Shown here piece by piece: positions 45,598 to 53,328 of a stretch of 64,000 nt of DNA. The notes beneath the pieces were generated by a model. That model did not search any database, was not told where the DNA came from, and worked only from the letters and a program-made list of their open reading frames with translations. Position numbers and translations under genes: made by a program. The DNA comes from Paenibacillus ihbetae (GTDB lineage: Bacteria; Bacillota; Bacilli; Paenibacillales; Paenibacillaceae): NCBI RefSeq assembly GCF_002741055.1, contig NZ_CP016809.1, positions 3,450,501 to 3,514,500 of the forward strand, given 5' to 3'. Every line of letters begins with the position of its first letter. The first letter of the stretch is position 1.

Positions 45598-46557
45598 ATG
45601 AAGTCCATACTCCGCTTTAAAGAAGATCAGACGTTTAAGATCGTACAGTTTACCGACATTCACTGGAGGAATGGCGATGCGCAAGACTTGGCGAGCCGGC
45701 AGTGCATGGAGACGGTGCTGGACCTGGAACAGCCCGATCTCGTTGTGTTTACTGGAGATATTATCTATACGGGGGAGACAGAGGATAGCTCCGCAAGCTG
45801 CCTGGACCCCGTTCAGGCTTTCAAGGATGCCGTATTCGCGGTGGCATCTCGGGGGATTCGCTGGGCATTCGTATTCGGCAATCATGATACGGAAGGCGAT
45901 ATTACGCGGGAGGAATTATTGAAGGCTGCCAGGGATATTCCCGGCTGCTGCGCGGAGCCCGGGCCGCCGGAAATTAGCGGCGTCGGCAACTATACACTTC
46001 CTATATACGGAAAGAGGGGAGATACGGCTGAAGCCGTGCTGTATTTTTTCGATTCGGGCGAGATGTCAAAGCATCCGGCCGTCGAAGGGTATGATTGGAT
46101 CCGGCGCGATCAGATCCGCTGGTATGAGATGGCGTCCGCCGCATACGGCGTGAAGCGTGGCGGCGAATCCATGCCGGCATTGGCCTTCTTCCACATCCCG
46201 CTTCCGGAATACAAGGATGTGTGGGAACGCCGGACGTGTTATGGCAACAAGTTTGAGGCGGTATGCTGCCCGCAGCTGAACACCGGTCTGTTCGCGGCCA
46301 TGCTGGAGCGGGGCGATGTGATGGGGACGTTCGCTGGACATGATCATATTAACGATTACTGGGGCGAGCTCTTCGGCATCCGTCTTTGTTACGGCAGAGC
46401 TACTGGTTATGGCACCTACGGCCGGGAAGGCATGCTCCGTGGTGCGAGGGTTATTCGCCTGCATGAAGGACAACGGCAGTTCGACACTTGGATTACGCTG
46501 AGCGACGGCTCGCAGATTCGGGAACAGGAGAAGCATGAACCCGAGACGCCCCTCTGA
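45598..46557 (+). CDS. Metallophosphoesterase
   Basis: 319 aa calcineurin-like phosphatase. All motif blocks are present: Asp20-Ile-His22, VVFTGDII, FGNHDTEGD and GTFAGHDHIND. The overall layout resembles the Dcr2/purple-acid-like cytoplasmic group; there is no signal peptide. ATG 45598 follows AAGGGAGG. It is divergent to deoR-DMT-phosphodiesterase, so the two phosphoesterases may act on one pathway. Confidence 0.88.
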   Translation: MKSILRFKEDQTFKIVQFTDIHWRNGDAQDLASRQCMETVLDLEQPDLVVFTGDIIYTGETEDSSASCLDPVQAFKDAVFAVASRGIRWAFVFGNHDTEGDITREELLKAARDIPGCCAEPGPPEISGVGNYTLPIYGKRGDTAEAVLYFFDSGEMSKHPAVEGYDWIRRDQIRWYEMASAAYGVKRGGESMPALAFFHIPLPEYKDVWERRTCYGNKFEAVCCPQLNTGLFAAMLERGDVMGTFAGHDHINDYWGELFGIRLCYGRATGYGTYGREGMLRGARVIRLHEGQRQFDTWITLSDGSQIREQEKHEPETPL

Positions 46558-46573
46558 TACACGATAATAGTCA

Positions 46574-46640
46574 AAAACACACCTCTTATGAAATGTACGG
46601 AAAAGATCCGGTGGTTTCATGGGAGGTGTGTTTGGTTTTT
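46574..46640 (+). terminator. Intrinsic terminator after the metallophosphoesterase
   Basis: AAACACACCTC pairs with GAGGTGTGTTT, with ATGAAA/TTTCAT inside, followed by T5. The remaining gap to 46894 shows GTGGAC-N7-GTCCAC (46813-46831) and a TATAAT -10 (46857-46862) for the next gene. Confidence 0.75.
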
Positions 46641-46894
46641 CGTTATGATCCTTATCCGTTCCTAAGCAGTCGCAGCAGCAGCTCCGCCTTAGGGGGCGTA
46701 TAGCTCGGGTCCTCTTGGGACTTCAACGTCATTAATCCAGATTTGCGGATAAGAAGCGTGAATTGCCTATAACTCCCCTTGTGTTCGCTCTGAAATTTTG
46801 GGACAATACAGAGTGGACGATCGTGGTCCACAGCTCTTTAGATTTTGGCAATGCCTTATAATAAATGCAGTTATATAGAAAGAGGACATCCATC

Positions 46895-47956
46895 ATGAAT
46901 AAACCATCCATTTATGGATTGACATTAGACCAGCTGGTCGATTGGCTCGGCCAGCGGGGTCATAAGAAGTCCCGGGCGACCCGGGTATGGGAATGGCTGT
47001 ACCGATCACGGGTTACGGCATTTTCGGAGATGACCGATGTGCATCCTTCATGCCTTGAGCTGCTGGAGGAGCGCTTTGCGATTGTGACGCTGGAGGAGCA
47101 TACGAAACAGGAGTCGATGGACGGGACGGTCAAGTTTCTGTTCAGGCTGGCTGACGGCAACCTGATCGAGACGGTGCTCATGCGCCATAAATTCGGGTTG
47201 TCCGTCTGCGTAACAACCCAAGTTGGCTGTAACATTGGCTGCAGCTTCTGCGCCAGCGGCCTTCTGAAGAAGAGCCGGGATCTGACGGCTGCGGAAATCG
47301 TCGAGCAGGTAATGCAGGTTCAGCTTCATCTGGACCGCCGAGACCAAGATGAGCGGGTCAGCCACCTGGTCGTGATGGGAATCGGCGAGCCGTTCGATAA
47401 CTACGACAACATGGCGAACTTTATCCGGGTGATCAAGGACCATAAGGGACTTGCTATCGGACCGCGGCATATCACGGTATCCACCAGCGGGCTTGCCGGG
47501 AAAATCATCGAGTTTGCGGACAGCGACCTGAATACGAATCTGGCGATCTCCCTGCATGCGCCGAACAATGAGCTGCGCACAAGGATTATGAAGATCAACA
47601 AGGCCATCCCGATCGAGAAGCTGATGGAGGCCATCGATTATTATTTGGAAAAAACAAAGCGCCGCATTACGCTCGAGTACATTCTGCTGAAGGATGTCAA
47701 TGATCAGCGGGAGCATGCGCTTGAGCTTGCGGAGCTGGTTGGCGAGCGTCGCAGCCTGGCGAACGTTAACCTCATCCCGTACAACCCGGTCGATGAGCAC
47801 AGTCAGTATCAGCGGAGCTCCAAGGAGACGATCACCGCGTTTTACGATACGTTGAAGAAACAGGGCATCAGCGTCAGCGTACGGCTGGAGCACGGCACGG
47901 ATATCGATGCCGCCTGCGGCCAATTGCGGAGCAAGCAGATCAAGAAGGCGCATTAA
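46895..47956 (+). CDS. rlmN: RlmN-family 23S rRNA adenine methyltransferase
   Basis: 353 aa radical-SAM enzyme. The SAM cluster cysteines are Cys112, Cys116 and Cys119 (GCNIGCSFC). The C-terminal methyl-carrying cysteine is Cys341 in DIDAACGQL, and the body ([21 protein letters not shown]) matches RlmN, which makes m2A2503 in 23S rRNA. Cfr shares this plan but differs in sequence (Cfr has CGCNFGCKFC and FMGMGEA). It stands alone, not with the usual prpC-prkC-rsgA genes, which suggests a second copy. ATG 46895 follows AAAGAGGA. Confidence 0.85.
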   Translation: MNKPSIYGLTLDQLVDWLGQRGHKKSRATRVWEWLYRSRVTAFSEMTDVHPSCLELLEERFAIVTLEEHTKQESMDGTVKFLFRLADGNLIETVLMRHKFGLSVCVTTQVGCNIGCSFCASGLLKKSRDLTAAEIVEQVMQVQLHLDRRDQDERVSHLVVMGIGEPFDNYDNMANFIRVIKDHKGLAIGPRHITVSTSGLAGKIIEFADSDLNTNLAISLHAPNNELRTRIMKINKAIPIEKLMEAIDYYLEKTKRRITLEYILLKDVNDQREHALELAELVGERRSLANVNLIPYNPVDEHSQYQRSSKETITAFYDTLKKQGISVSVRLEHGTDIDAACGQLRSKQIKKAH

Positions 47957-47995
47957 CCGGGCAACCGGAGGCTGCTGCCTTAAGAGCTGCGGGGA

Positions 47996-48027
47996 AAGCA
48001 TAGCCTTAAGCGGGATATGCTTTTTTC
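47996..48027 (+). terminator. Intrinsic terminator after the rlmN-type gene
   Basis: AAGCATA (47996-48002) pairs with TATGCTT (48016-48022), followed by T6. Confidence 0.7.
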
Positions 48028-48083
48028 TTGTTGGAGAACCTCGATTGCCTTGCTATGACATCAAGTGAAAGGAATGAACGAAT

Positions 48084-48554
48084 ATGCTGGAAACCCATCC
48101 GGTTGTGAAAAAGCTGCAATATAAAGACCTGGGTCAACCCGTGTTGATCTTGAACGCGCCGGAGGCCTATCAGGAGGTTGTCCGCTCGCTGCAAGGGGAG
48201 GTTTATACGGAGCCGGTGCAGGCGCCCTATGATTTCGTTCAGGCGTTCGGAGCAAGCAACGAGCAGCTTCGGGAGCTGGCCAAGATTGCGGCGAGTGCCG
48301 TAACGGATAACGGCTTGCTCTGGCTCTGCTATCCGAAGAAGACGTCCAAGACCTACAAGAACTCGGATTGCAGCCGGGACAGCATCGCCGGCATTTTGGC
48401 GGATGAAGGCTATGAGCCGGTGCGGCAGATTGCCATCGACGAGGATTGGTCGGCCCTCCGTTATCGGAAGGTGGAGCAGATCAAGACGATGACGAGATCT
48501 TTCGCTACCACCGCGAAGGGCAAGGAACGGACTGGCCAAGGGGAAAAGGAATAA
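48084..48554 (+). CDS. DUF3052-like protein
   Basis: 156 aa. No membrane helix or signal. The pattern LWLCYPKKTSKTYKNSDCSRD, then IDEDWSALRYRKVE near the end is that of DUF3052-type proteins, whose role is unknown. ATG 48084 has only a weak ribosome site (GGAATGA). Basic, Lys/Thr-rich tail. Converges on the repeat protein gene with a shared terminator between. Confidence 0.7.
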   Translation: MLETHPVVKKLQYKDLGQPVLILNAPEAYQEVVRSLQGEVYTEPVQAPYDFVQAFGASNEQLRELAKIAASAVTDNGLLWLCYPKKTSKTYKNSDCSRDSIAGILADEGYEPVRQIAIDEDWSALRYRKVEQIKTMTRSFATTAKGKERTGQGEKE

Positions 48555-48595
48555 CCCGTGACAGCGGCTGCAGCTTTCCCTTTGATATGACACGA

Positions 48596-48622
48596 GAGGG
48601 ACCCTGATCAGGGGGTCCCTCC
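48596..48622. terminator. Bidirectional hairpin terminator
   Basis: GAGGGACCC (48596-48604) pairs with GGGTCCCTC (48613-48621), loop of eight, between converging genes. Confidence 0.55.
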
Positions 48623-48653
48623 TTAGTTGATGCGCAGAAGGCTATATGCTTCG

Positions 48654-49214
48654 CTATCCGTGATGAGAGCGGTACTTGGATCGAATCTTTTTACGGCGAG
48701 CATCCCGATTTATCGCCTTGCTGCCGCTCCCGCCGCCGACGGCTTGCTGCTGCCGGGTGCCCCGGCTTTCGATTGCTGAATTGGTGCCGCCTGTGCTGAA
48801 GGCTCCTGCACCGCTTGCGATTTGGGTGGCTGAGCTGTCACGGCCTGATCTCGGCAGCCTGACCACCTGCTTATTAATAACGAATACAACTTCTTTCTGA
48901 TGCTTCTTGGACTTGGGAATCTTTCCATCCGGTTTAGCGCCGTGATGAAGCGAGTTTTTCAGGCCGAGGTTTTTGGCGATGCCGCCCGCGCCGACGCTTT
49001 CTTGCTGGTACGTAAACGGAGAGCGGATCGCGGCGTTGTTCCCGGCAGCGCTGCTTTTGCCCGCCCCGCTCGCAATTTGCGTCGTGTTCGGCGCATTAGT
49101 GAATTGATCATTCACGACAACGGTAAACCGTTCGATCCCGCCAAGCGGAGAGGTTAGAGAATACCGGTGATTGCCTTTCTCCACGGTAATCGTCAGATGG
49201 TCCTTGGTCGGCAA
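48654..49214 (-). CDS. Gly/Ser/Ala-rich protein with an internal duplication
   Basis: 186 aa from TTG 49214, which follows AAAGGAG. A module occurs twice about 85 residues apart: a short beta-like strand (FTVVVNDQ at 30, VVFVINKQV at 109), a linker, then TQIASGAG (45-52 and 130-137), S-x-x-G-x-N-x-AI and QQ-x-x-x-G-x-G. The end is strongly basic (DARRKKIRSKYRSHHG). No signal peptide, membrane helix or known family. Spaced Gln/Asn/Gly motifs recall amyloid-type or spore-surface repeats, but that is only an impression. Confidence 0.65.
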   Translation of the reverse strand: MPTKDHLTITVEKGNHRYSLTSPLGGIERFTVVVNDQFTNAPNTTQIASGAGKSSAAGNNAAIRSPFTYQQESVGAGGIAKNLGLKNSLHHGAKPDGKIPKSKKHQKEVVFVINKQVVRLPRSGRDSSATQIASGAGAFSTGGTNSAIESRGTRQQQAVGGGSGSKAINRDARRKKIRSKYRSHHG

Positions 49215-49411
49215 TTTGCGTCAACTCCTTTTTTAGTCGTCAGAACGACTTCTTCTTGATGGTAGAACACTTGCAGGATCAGGTGTAAGAGATAGATGCA
49301 TAGAGAACCGGAAATTGATCCATTTGTCCTCCGGAACAAGGACCTACCTGAAGGTGTGACAAGGTCTTCCTTGGTTTATAATGTAGAAATGTGACAGAAA
49401 GGGTGAGGTTT

Positions 49412-49705
49412 ATGCTGACGATTAAGGAATACAGCGTAGAGTTGATTCAAGATCCGTTCGGGATCCTGGCTGGGCAGCGATATGAGTTTGTATGCGATCT
49501 GGACGTGCCGGAGGAGGACGAGCTTTATTCCGAACAGGGAGTTTATTTGCGGGTGATATTCCTCAAAGACGGGGAGAATTCGCGAATCGTAAAATATGAC
49601 TTCTACGAGCGAACGACCGATCGGTATCTTGATTTTGATATGGAGCCGGAAGAAGAGGAGGAGCTCGCCGCGTTCTGTAAAGAACATGCGCAGGTTGAGG
49701 TCTGA
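49412..49705 (+). CDS. DUF6509-like small acidic protein
   Basis: 97 aa. Pattern MLTIKEYSVELIQDPFGIL, EEDELYSEQGVYLRVIF and YLDFDMEPEEEEEL matches a conserved family of small Bacillales proteins, DUF6509 as I recall. ATG 49412 follows AAAGGGTGAGG; the GTG at 49391 does not. No function known. Monocistronic with its own terminator. Confidence 0.75.
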   Translation: MLTIKEYSVELIQDPFGILAGQRYEFVCDLDVPEEDELYSEQGVYLRVIFLKDGENSRIVKYDFYERTTDRYLDFDMEPEEEEELAAFCKEHAQVEV

Positions 49706-49749
49706 TTCAAAACGGTATTCTTTTGCAAACAAATTGGTAACAATGATGG

Positions 49750-49779
49750 AGGGCGCCCTGAGAAGGGTGTCTTTTTTTG
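49750..49779 (+). terminator. Intrinsic terminator
   Basis: GGGCGCCCT, GAGA, AGGGTGTCT (with G-U pairs) followed by T7 ends the small acidic protein gene. Confidence 0.7.
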
Positions 49780-49788
49780 ATCTTATAA

Positions 49789-49932
49789 TGTTATAAAACA
49801 TAACATCAATTAGGTGTTTTAATGAAATTCGTTAATATTTACCAATGAATTATGTTAATTATATTGACTTAAAATCGATGACTCTTGTATAATCACACCA
49901 GAATCTCATGATATATGTTCGAAAATATGACA
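49789..49932 (+). promoter_or_regulatory. cynS promoter with three GlnR/TnrA-type boxes
   Basis: Promoter TTGACT (49864-49869), 18 bp, TATAAT (49888-49893). Boxes of the form TGTNA-N7-TNACA: TGTTATAAAACATAACA (49789-49805, perfect palindromic ends), TGTTAATTATATTGACT (49853-49869, one end base off, over the -35), and TGTTCGAAAATATGACA (49916-49932, one base off, after the start site). Their centres are 64 and 63 bp apart, six helical turns. Nitrogen control of the cyanase operon is inferred. Confidence 0.72.
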
Positions 49933-49993
49933 TAATAATTGTTTTCTACTGGTCAGTTGCGTAAGATTATCTTTTACAAAGGAGAGATGATGC

Positions 49994-50437
49994 ATGGAGA
50001 GAGCCGAGGTCACAGGACGAATCATGGAGGCCAAGCGCAAATTGGGATTAAAGTGGATCGATATCGCAAGCGTAATCGACCGTTCGGAGGCCTGGACGGC
50101 AACGGCGCTGCTCGGACAGGGAACGCTGACGAATGAAGAAAGTGCCAAGGTCGGGGATCTGCTTGGACTGGATCCGGAAGCGGTTGCGGCATTAACTGTT
50201 ATTCCATACCGGGGAACGACGGTGCCCATGCCTCCTACGGACCCGCTCATTTATCGCTTCTATGAAATTTTGCTGGTGTACGGACCGGCGATCAAGGACT
50301 TGATTCACGAGAAATTCGGGGACGGCATCATGTCTGCGATCGATTATGAAATGGATATACAGCGTGTGGAGGATCCGAAGGGAGACCGGGTGGTCGTGAC
50401 GTTAAACGGAAAGTTCCTGCCATATAAAAAGTGGTAA
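49994..50437 (+). CDS. cynS: Cyanate hydratase (cyanase)
   Basis: 147 aa. Converts cyanate and bicarbonate into CO2 and carbamate, which falls apart to ammonia and CO2. Helical N-terminal domain, then the catalytic half. The conserved active-site residues are present with the right spacing: Arg88 and Glu91 (YRFYEIL) and Ser114 (GIMSAIDY). ATG 49994 is 11 nt behind AAAGGAGAG. The FNT-family channel gene follows, and GlnR/TnrA-type boxes precede it, so cyanate is probably used as a nitrogen source. Confidence 0.95.
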   Translation: MERAEVTGRIMEAKRKLGLKWIDIASVIDRSEAWTATALLGQGTLTNEESAKVGDLLGLDPEAVAALTVIPYRGTTVPMPPTDPLIYRFYEILLVYGPAIKDLIHEKFGDGIMSAIDYEMDIQRVEDPKGDRVVVTLNGKFLPYKKW

Positions 50438-50519
50438 TGAATGCGGTTTGCTCTGTCGATCGTTCTTCTTTCATCCCGTTACGCGGCGGTTTCGATACAT
50501 CTAGAAGGAGGGATATACC

Positions 50520-51350
50520 ATGTCATATGTAAAGCCGGATCAAGTAGTAGAGGCCATGATTCAAGCGGGGACGACCAAATCGCAGCTGACCGTTGCCCAA
50601 ATGCTGCTGCGGGGATTGTTGGGCGGAGCCTTGCTTGGATGTGCCACGACGCTGGCCTTTACGGCGACGGCCCAGACGGGGATCGGCATGGCGGGTGCCT
50701 TGTTGTTTCCTGCCGGATTCGTCATTATTGTGCTGCTAGGGCTGGAGCTGGTTACGGGTAACTTTGCCCTCATTCCGCTCGCGGTTATGGAGAGGAAAAC
50801 AACGGTCTCGCGGATGCTGGCCAGCTGGGCGTGGGTATTTGTCGGGCATCTCATCGGCTCGGCATGCTATGGCCTGCTCTATTACGCCGCGGTAACGCAA
50901 TTCGGACATGTACAAGAGGGCGGCGTTATTGATCTTATAAGGAGCGCTGCTGAAGCGAAAACGGTTGGTTATGCTTCGCTTGGCTGGGCGGGGATGGGAA
51001 CGGTGTTTATAAAGGCGGTGCTGTGCAACTGGATGGTGTGCCTGGGGGCCGTCATGGCTAATGTCTCCCAGACCACGGGCGGCAAGATTGCCGCGATGTG
51101 GCTGCCGATTGTCATATTCTTCGGCCAAGGCTTTGAGCATGCGGTCGTCAATTTGTTTGTCATTCCGACCGGGATGCTGATGGGAGCGGGCGTCAAGCTG
51201 GGGGATTGGTGGCTCTGGAATCAAATCCCCGTGACGCTTGGCAACATCGCCGGCGGATTCCTGTTTACGGGACTTGCACTGTATCTGACGCAAAAAAAGC
51301 CTGTCGTTCCGCCGGTTGTCGAGCTGAATTCCTCGCATAAGGCCAGCTAA
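50520..51350 (+). CDS. Formate/nitrite transporter (FNT) family channel
   Basis: 276 aa, six helices with FNT features: PAGFVIIVLLGLELVTGNFALIP, KAVLCNWMVCLGAVMA, and the central His in GFEHAVVNLF. FNT channels pass small anions such as formate, nitrite or hydrosulfide. Its position 82 bp behind cynS suggests cyanate, bicarbonate or nitrite as substrate; this is inference. ATG 50520 follows AAGGAGGG. Confidence 0.88.
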   Translation: MSYVKPDQVVEAMIQAGTTKSQLTVAQMLLRGLLGGALLGCATTLAFTATAQTGIGMAGALLFPAGFVIIVLLGLELVTGNFALIPLAVMERKTTVSRMLASWAWVFVGHLIGSACYGLLYYAAVTQFGHVQEGGVIDLIRSAAEAKTVGYASLGWAGMGTVFIKAVLCNWMVCLGAVMANVSQTTGGKIAAMWLPIVIFFGQGFEHAVVNLFVIPTGMLMGAGVKLGDWWLWNQIPVTLGNIAGGFLFTGLALYLTQKKPVVPPVVELNSSHKAS

Positions 51351-51373
51351 CCGTGACGGCGGCAGCCGGCTGG

Positions 51374-51402
51374 ATGGGGCTCCGGAAATCCGTCAGCCCC
51401 AT
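51374..51402 (+). terminator. Hairpin after the cyn operon
   Basis: ATGGGGCT (51374-51381) pairs with AGCCCCAT (51395-51402). No T run follows, so termination here is uncertain. Confidence 0.4.
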
Positions 51403-51516
51403 ATGTATCCGTCGATCAGTCGCCCCCTATGTAACGAAGGCGGCGCTTCTTCTAGAGATACGGCTATCTTGAAATCAATACGAAAGGGAAAGAATGATTA
51501 AACCTAAAAATATCCC

Positions 51517-51546
51517 TTGCATTTACCCGCTCCCATCTGTTACTCT
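51517..51546 (+). promoter_or_regulatory. Candidate promoter of the mph leader
   Basis: TTGCAT (51517-51522), 18 bp, TACTCT (51541-51546). Transcription would start near 51553, about 375 bp before the mph gene. Confidence 0.45.
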
Positions 51547-51578
51547 GAATGCAACTTAGAATGAACGGAGGGTTACGT

Positions 51579-51617
51579 GTGTTGGATTTTTCCCGATTGA
51601 GATCTTTTCGCGGCTAA
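51579..51617 (+). CDS. Leader peptide with Arg-Leu-Arg arrest motif, upstream of mph
   Basis: A 12-codon ORF, MLDFSRLRSFRG, GTG start 51579, TAA at 51615. GGAGGG (51567-51572) lies 6 bp upstream, an ideal ribosome site for so small a frame. Residues 6-8 are Arg-Leu-Arg. The Arg/Lys-X-Arg/Lys motif is known to stall macrolide-bound ribosomes, for example in the ErmD leader. Codons 5-7 (51591-51598, TCCCGATT) can pair with 51657-51664, so a stalled ribosome would change the fold downstream. Function is inferred from this layout. Confidence 0.7.
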   Translation: MLDFSRLRSFRG

Positions 51618-51868
51618 TGGAATACGCGTGGAAGTGACCTGCTGCTCAAGCAGGGTAATCGGGATGGGTCTGCCAATTTTACGTAACCCATGGTCATGAG
51701 TGTCGAATAGATTATTCCATCCGAAGCAGGCGGTGCTGACTTGGTGTGCCATTTGCTGTCTTTCGGATTGGGTTATTTTCGTGCACTCGGACATAGAGGG
51801 CTCGTGGCGGAAGCAAGCGCCCCGTTTTCGATTACCTGAGCACAGGCGATGATTTGCCTGTGCTTTTT
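51591..51868 (+). promoter_or_regulatory. Attenuator leader of the macrolide phosphotransferase gene
   Basis: Two exclusive pairings are visible. TCCCGATT (51591-51598, inside the leader ORF) pairs with AATCGGGA (51657-51664). The overlapping CAGGGTAATCG (51651-51661) pairs, with one bulged G, with CGATTACCTG (51829-51838), which abuts the terminator. The terminator is AGCACAGGC (51839-51847) / GCCTGTGCT (51855-51863) with T5. Between them are further hairpins (51638-51654, 51664-51691, 51717-51771). A drug-stalled ribosome would free 51657-51664 for the second pairing and favour read-through. Confidence 0.65.
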
Positions 51869-51926
51869 GTTGTTTTTGACTCAAGATGCTTGCATGTTGA
51901 TAACGATAACAAGGAGGCGTTTTTAT

Positions 51927-52844
51927 ATGACAACAGCTCATTCTCAGGATTATTCCGAGGTTATCCGGGAGATGGTGACGATCGCGGGGGAGCACGGCGT
52001 GCAATTGAGCCCTGACGGTATTGAAATGAATGAATCGGGAATGGATTTTCTGGTCGGCATTGCCCAGGATGCCGAGGGTGTATCTTGGGTGCTGCGTAAG
52101 CCGCGGCGAGAGGATGTGCTCGAACGGGCGGATAATGAGGCGCGGGTGCTTAAACTGATTCAGCCTCGTCTGCCGGTTGCTGTACCGGATTGGCGGATCT
52201 ACACGCCCGAGCTTATCGCTTATCCGCTGCTTAGCGGTCAGCCCGCCGCATCCGTCGGCGGGGAGGGTTATGCGTGGAACATGGATCCCGTGCAGCCGGG
52301 CGAGCGATTCATCGCTTCGCTGGCGGGGGCGCTGGCAGCACTCCACGGCATTGATCACGAGGATGCCCGGGTAGCCGGCCTTCGGGTGAAGAGTCCGCAG
52401 GAAGCCCGGGAAGAGATGGCTAGGAATATGGAGGAGGTGCGCAGCCGCCTTGGAGTATCCGCGGCGCTGTGGGAGCGCTGGCAGAAATGGATCGGGGATG
52501 ACTCCTATTGGCCGGGCCACTCGTCGCTTATTCATGGCGACCTCCATCCTCCGCATATTTTGATCGGCAGTCAGGTCCAAGTCACCGGGCTTTTGGATTG
52601 GACGGAGGCTGAAGTGACGAATCCGGGCAAGGATTTCATTCTGTACTATGCCGTACACGGCGAGGAAAACCTGAAGCTGCTGCTGGAGCGATACGAGCAG
52701 GCCGGCGGGAAGGTATGGCCGCGGATGTATGATCATATCGTAGAGCAATATGCGGCGTATCCGGTGGCTGTCGGACAATTTGCTTTGCTGACGGAACAGG
52801 AAGAAGTGCTCGCGATGGCCCGCAACATGCTGGGGCTGACCTAA
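51927..52844 (+). CDS. mph: Macrolide 2'-phosphotransferase (Mph family)
   Basis: 305 aa aminoglycoside-phosphotransferase-like kinase. MNESGMDF and WVLRKPRRED in the N-lobe and IHGDLHPPHI (203-207 catalytic loop with Asp205), LLDWTEAEV (Asp224, metal) in the C-lobe match the Mph(B)/Mph group closely, not the aminoglycoside enzymes. These enzymes inactivate macrolides by phosphorylating the 2'-OH of desosamine using GTP. ATG 51927 follows AAGGAGG. A leader with an Arg-Leu-Arg peptide and a terminator precedes it, which suggests induction by macrolides. Which macrolides are accepted is open. Confidence 0.9.
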   Translation: MTTAHSQDYSEVIREMVTIAGEHGVQLSPDGIEMNESGMDFLVGIAQDAEGVSWVLRKPRREDVLERADNEARVLKLIQPRLPVAVPDWRIYTPELIAYPLLSGQPAASVGGEGYAWNMDPVQPGERFIASLAGALAALHGIDHEDARVAGLRVKSPQEAREEMARNMEEVRSRLGVSAALWERWQKWIGDDSYWPGHSSLIHGDLHPPHILIGSQVQVTGLLDWTEAEVTNPGKDFILYYAVHGEENLKLLLERYEQAGGKVWPRMYDHIVEQYAAYPVAVGQFALLTEQEEVLAMARNMLGLT

Positions 52845-52909
52845 TACGCAACATCATTTATGCAACGATCCCTGCCTATCCGGGATGCCGGAGGGAATCG
52901 CTTGAGCCC

Positions 52910-52949
52910 AAGAGCCAGTCGATGGAAAATTCGGTTGGCTCTTTTTTTA
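52910..52949 (+). terminator. Intrinsic terminator after mph
   Basis: AGAGCCA (52911-52917) pairs with TGGCTCT (52936-52942), followed by T7. From 52950 to 53328 I see only a possible extended -10 (TGTTATTCT, 53261-53269). Confidence 0.75.
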
Positions 52950-53328
52950 TTCACTGGTTTTTGCGGAAGCTATTAGGAAGTGCTCATAATCCTCTGATTT
53001 TATGACAACCTTAAAGGGTAAGGTTCTTTAACTGGGAAAAGCAACGATAATCCTGGCGGGGAAGTGATCCTAAGGATCCACCATTGAAATCGCTGCCGGA
53101 TGCGTGCAGGATATTTACAGGCTAATCAAGAAATATTTGGAAAGGCTGTTCGTCATATAATGATCATGAAGCGGCATTGACTGGCGGAGAGCGATCCACG
53201 GCCGTATATGGCATGGGTTGCGGAATTTACATACTTGTCGATATTTTGGTCTGGGAAATATGTTATTCTAAACATACTTACCAGCATTGTAGCCCACACG
53301 AATTGATGGATTAGGGAGGGGATTGATC

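Noticed and set aside
46895..47956. A true Cfr resistance methylase
   Set aside because: Sequence blocks around the radical-SAM cysteines and the [10 protein letters not shown] motif are those of RlmN rather than Cfr.
51553..51838. A stand-alone structured RNA such as 6S RNA or RNase P RNA
   Set aside because: None of the conserved blocks of these RNAs could be found. The leader ORF, terminator and position before mph explain it better.
51573..52778. 401-aa open frame on the minus strand
   Set aside because: It runs against the mph gene and through its leader terminator. Mph motifs on the plus strand settle the coding strand.
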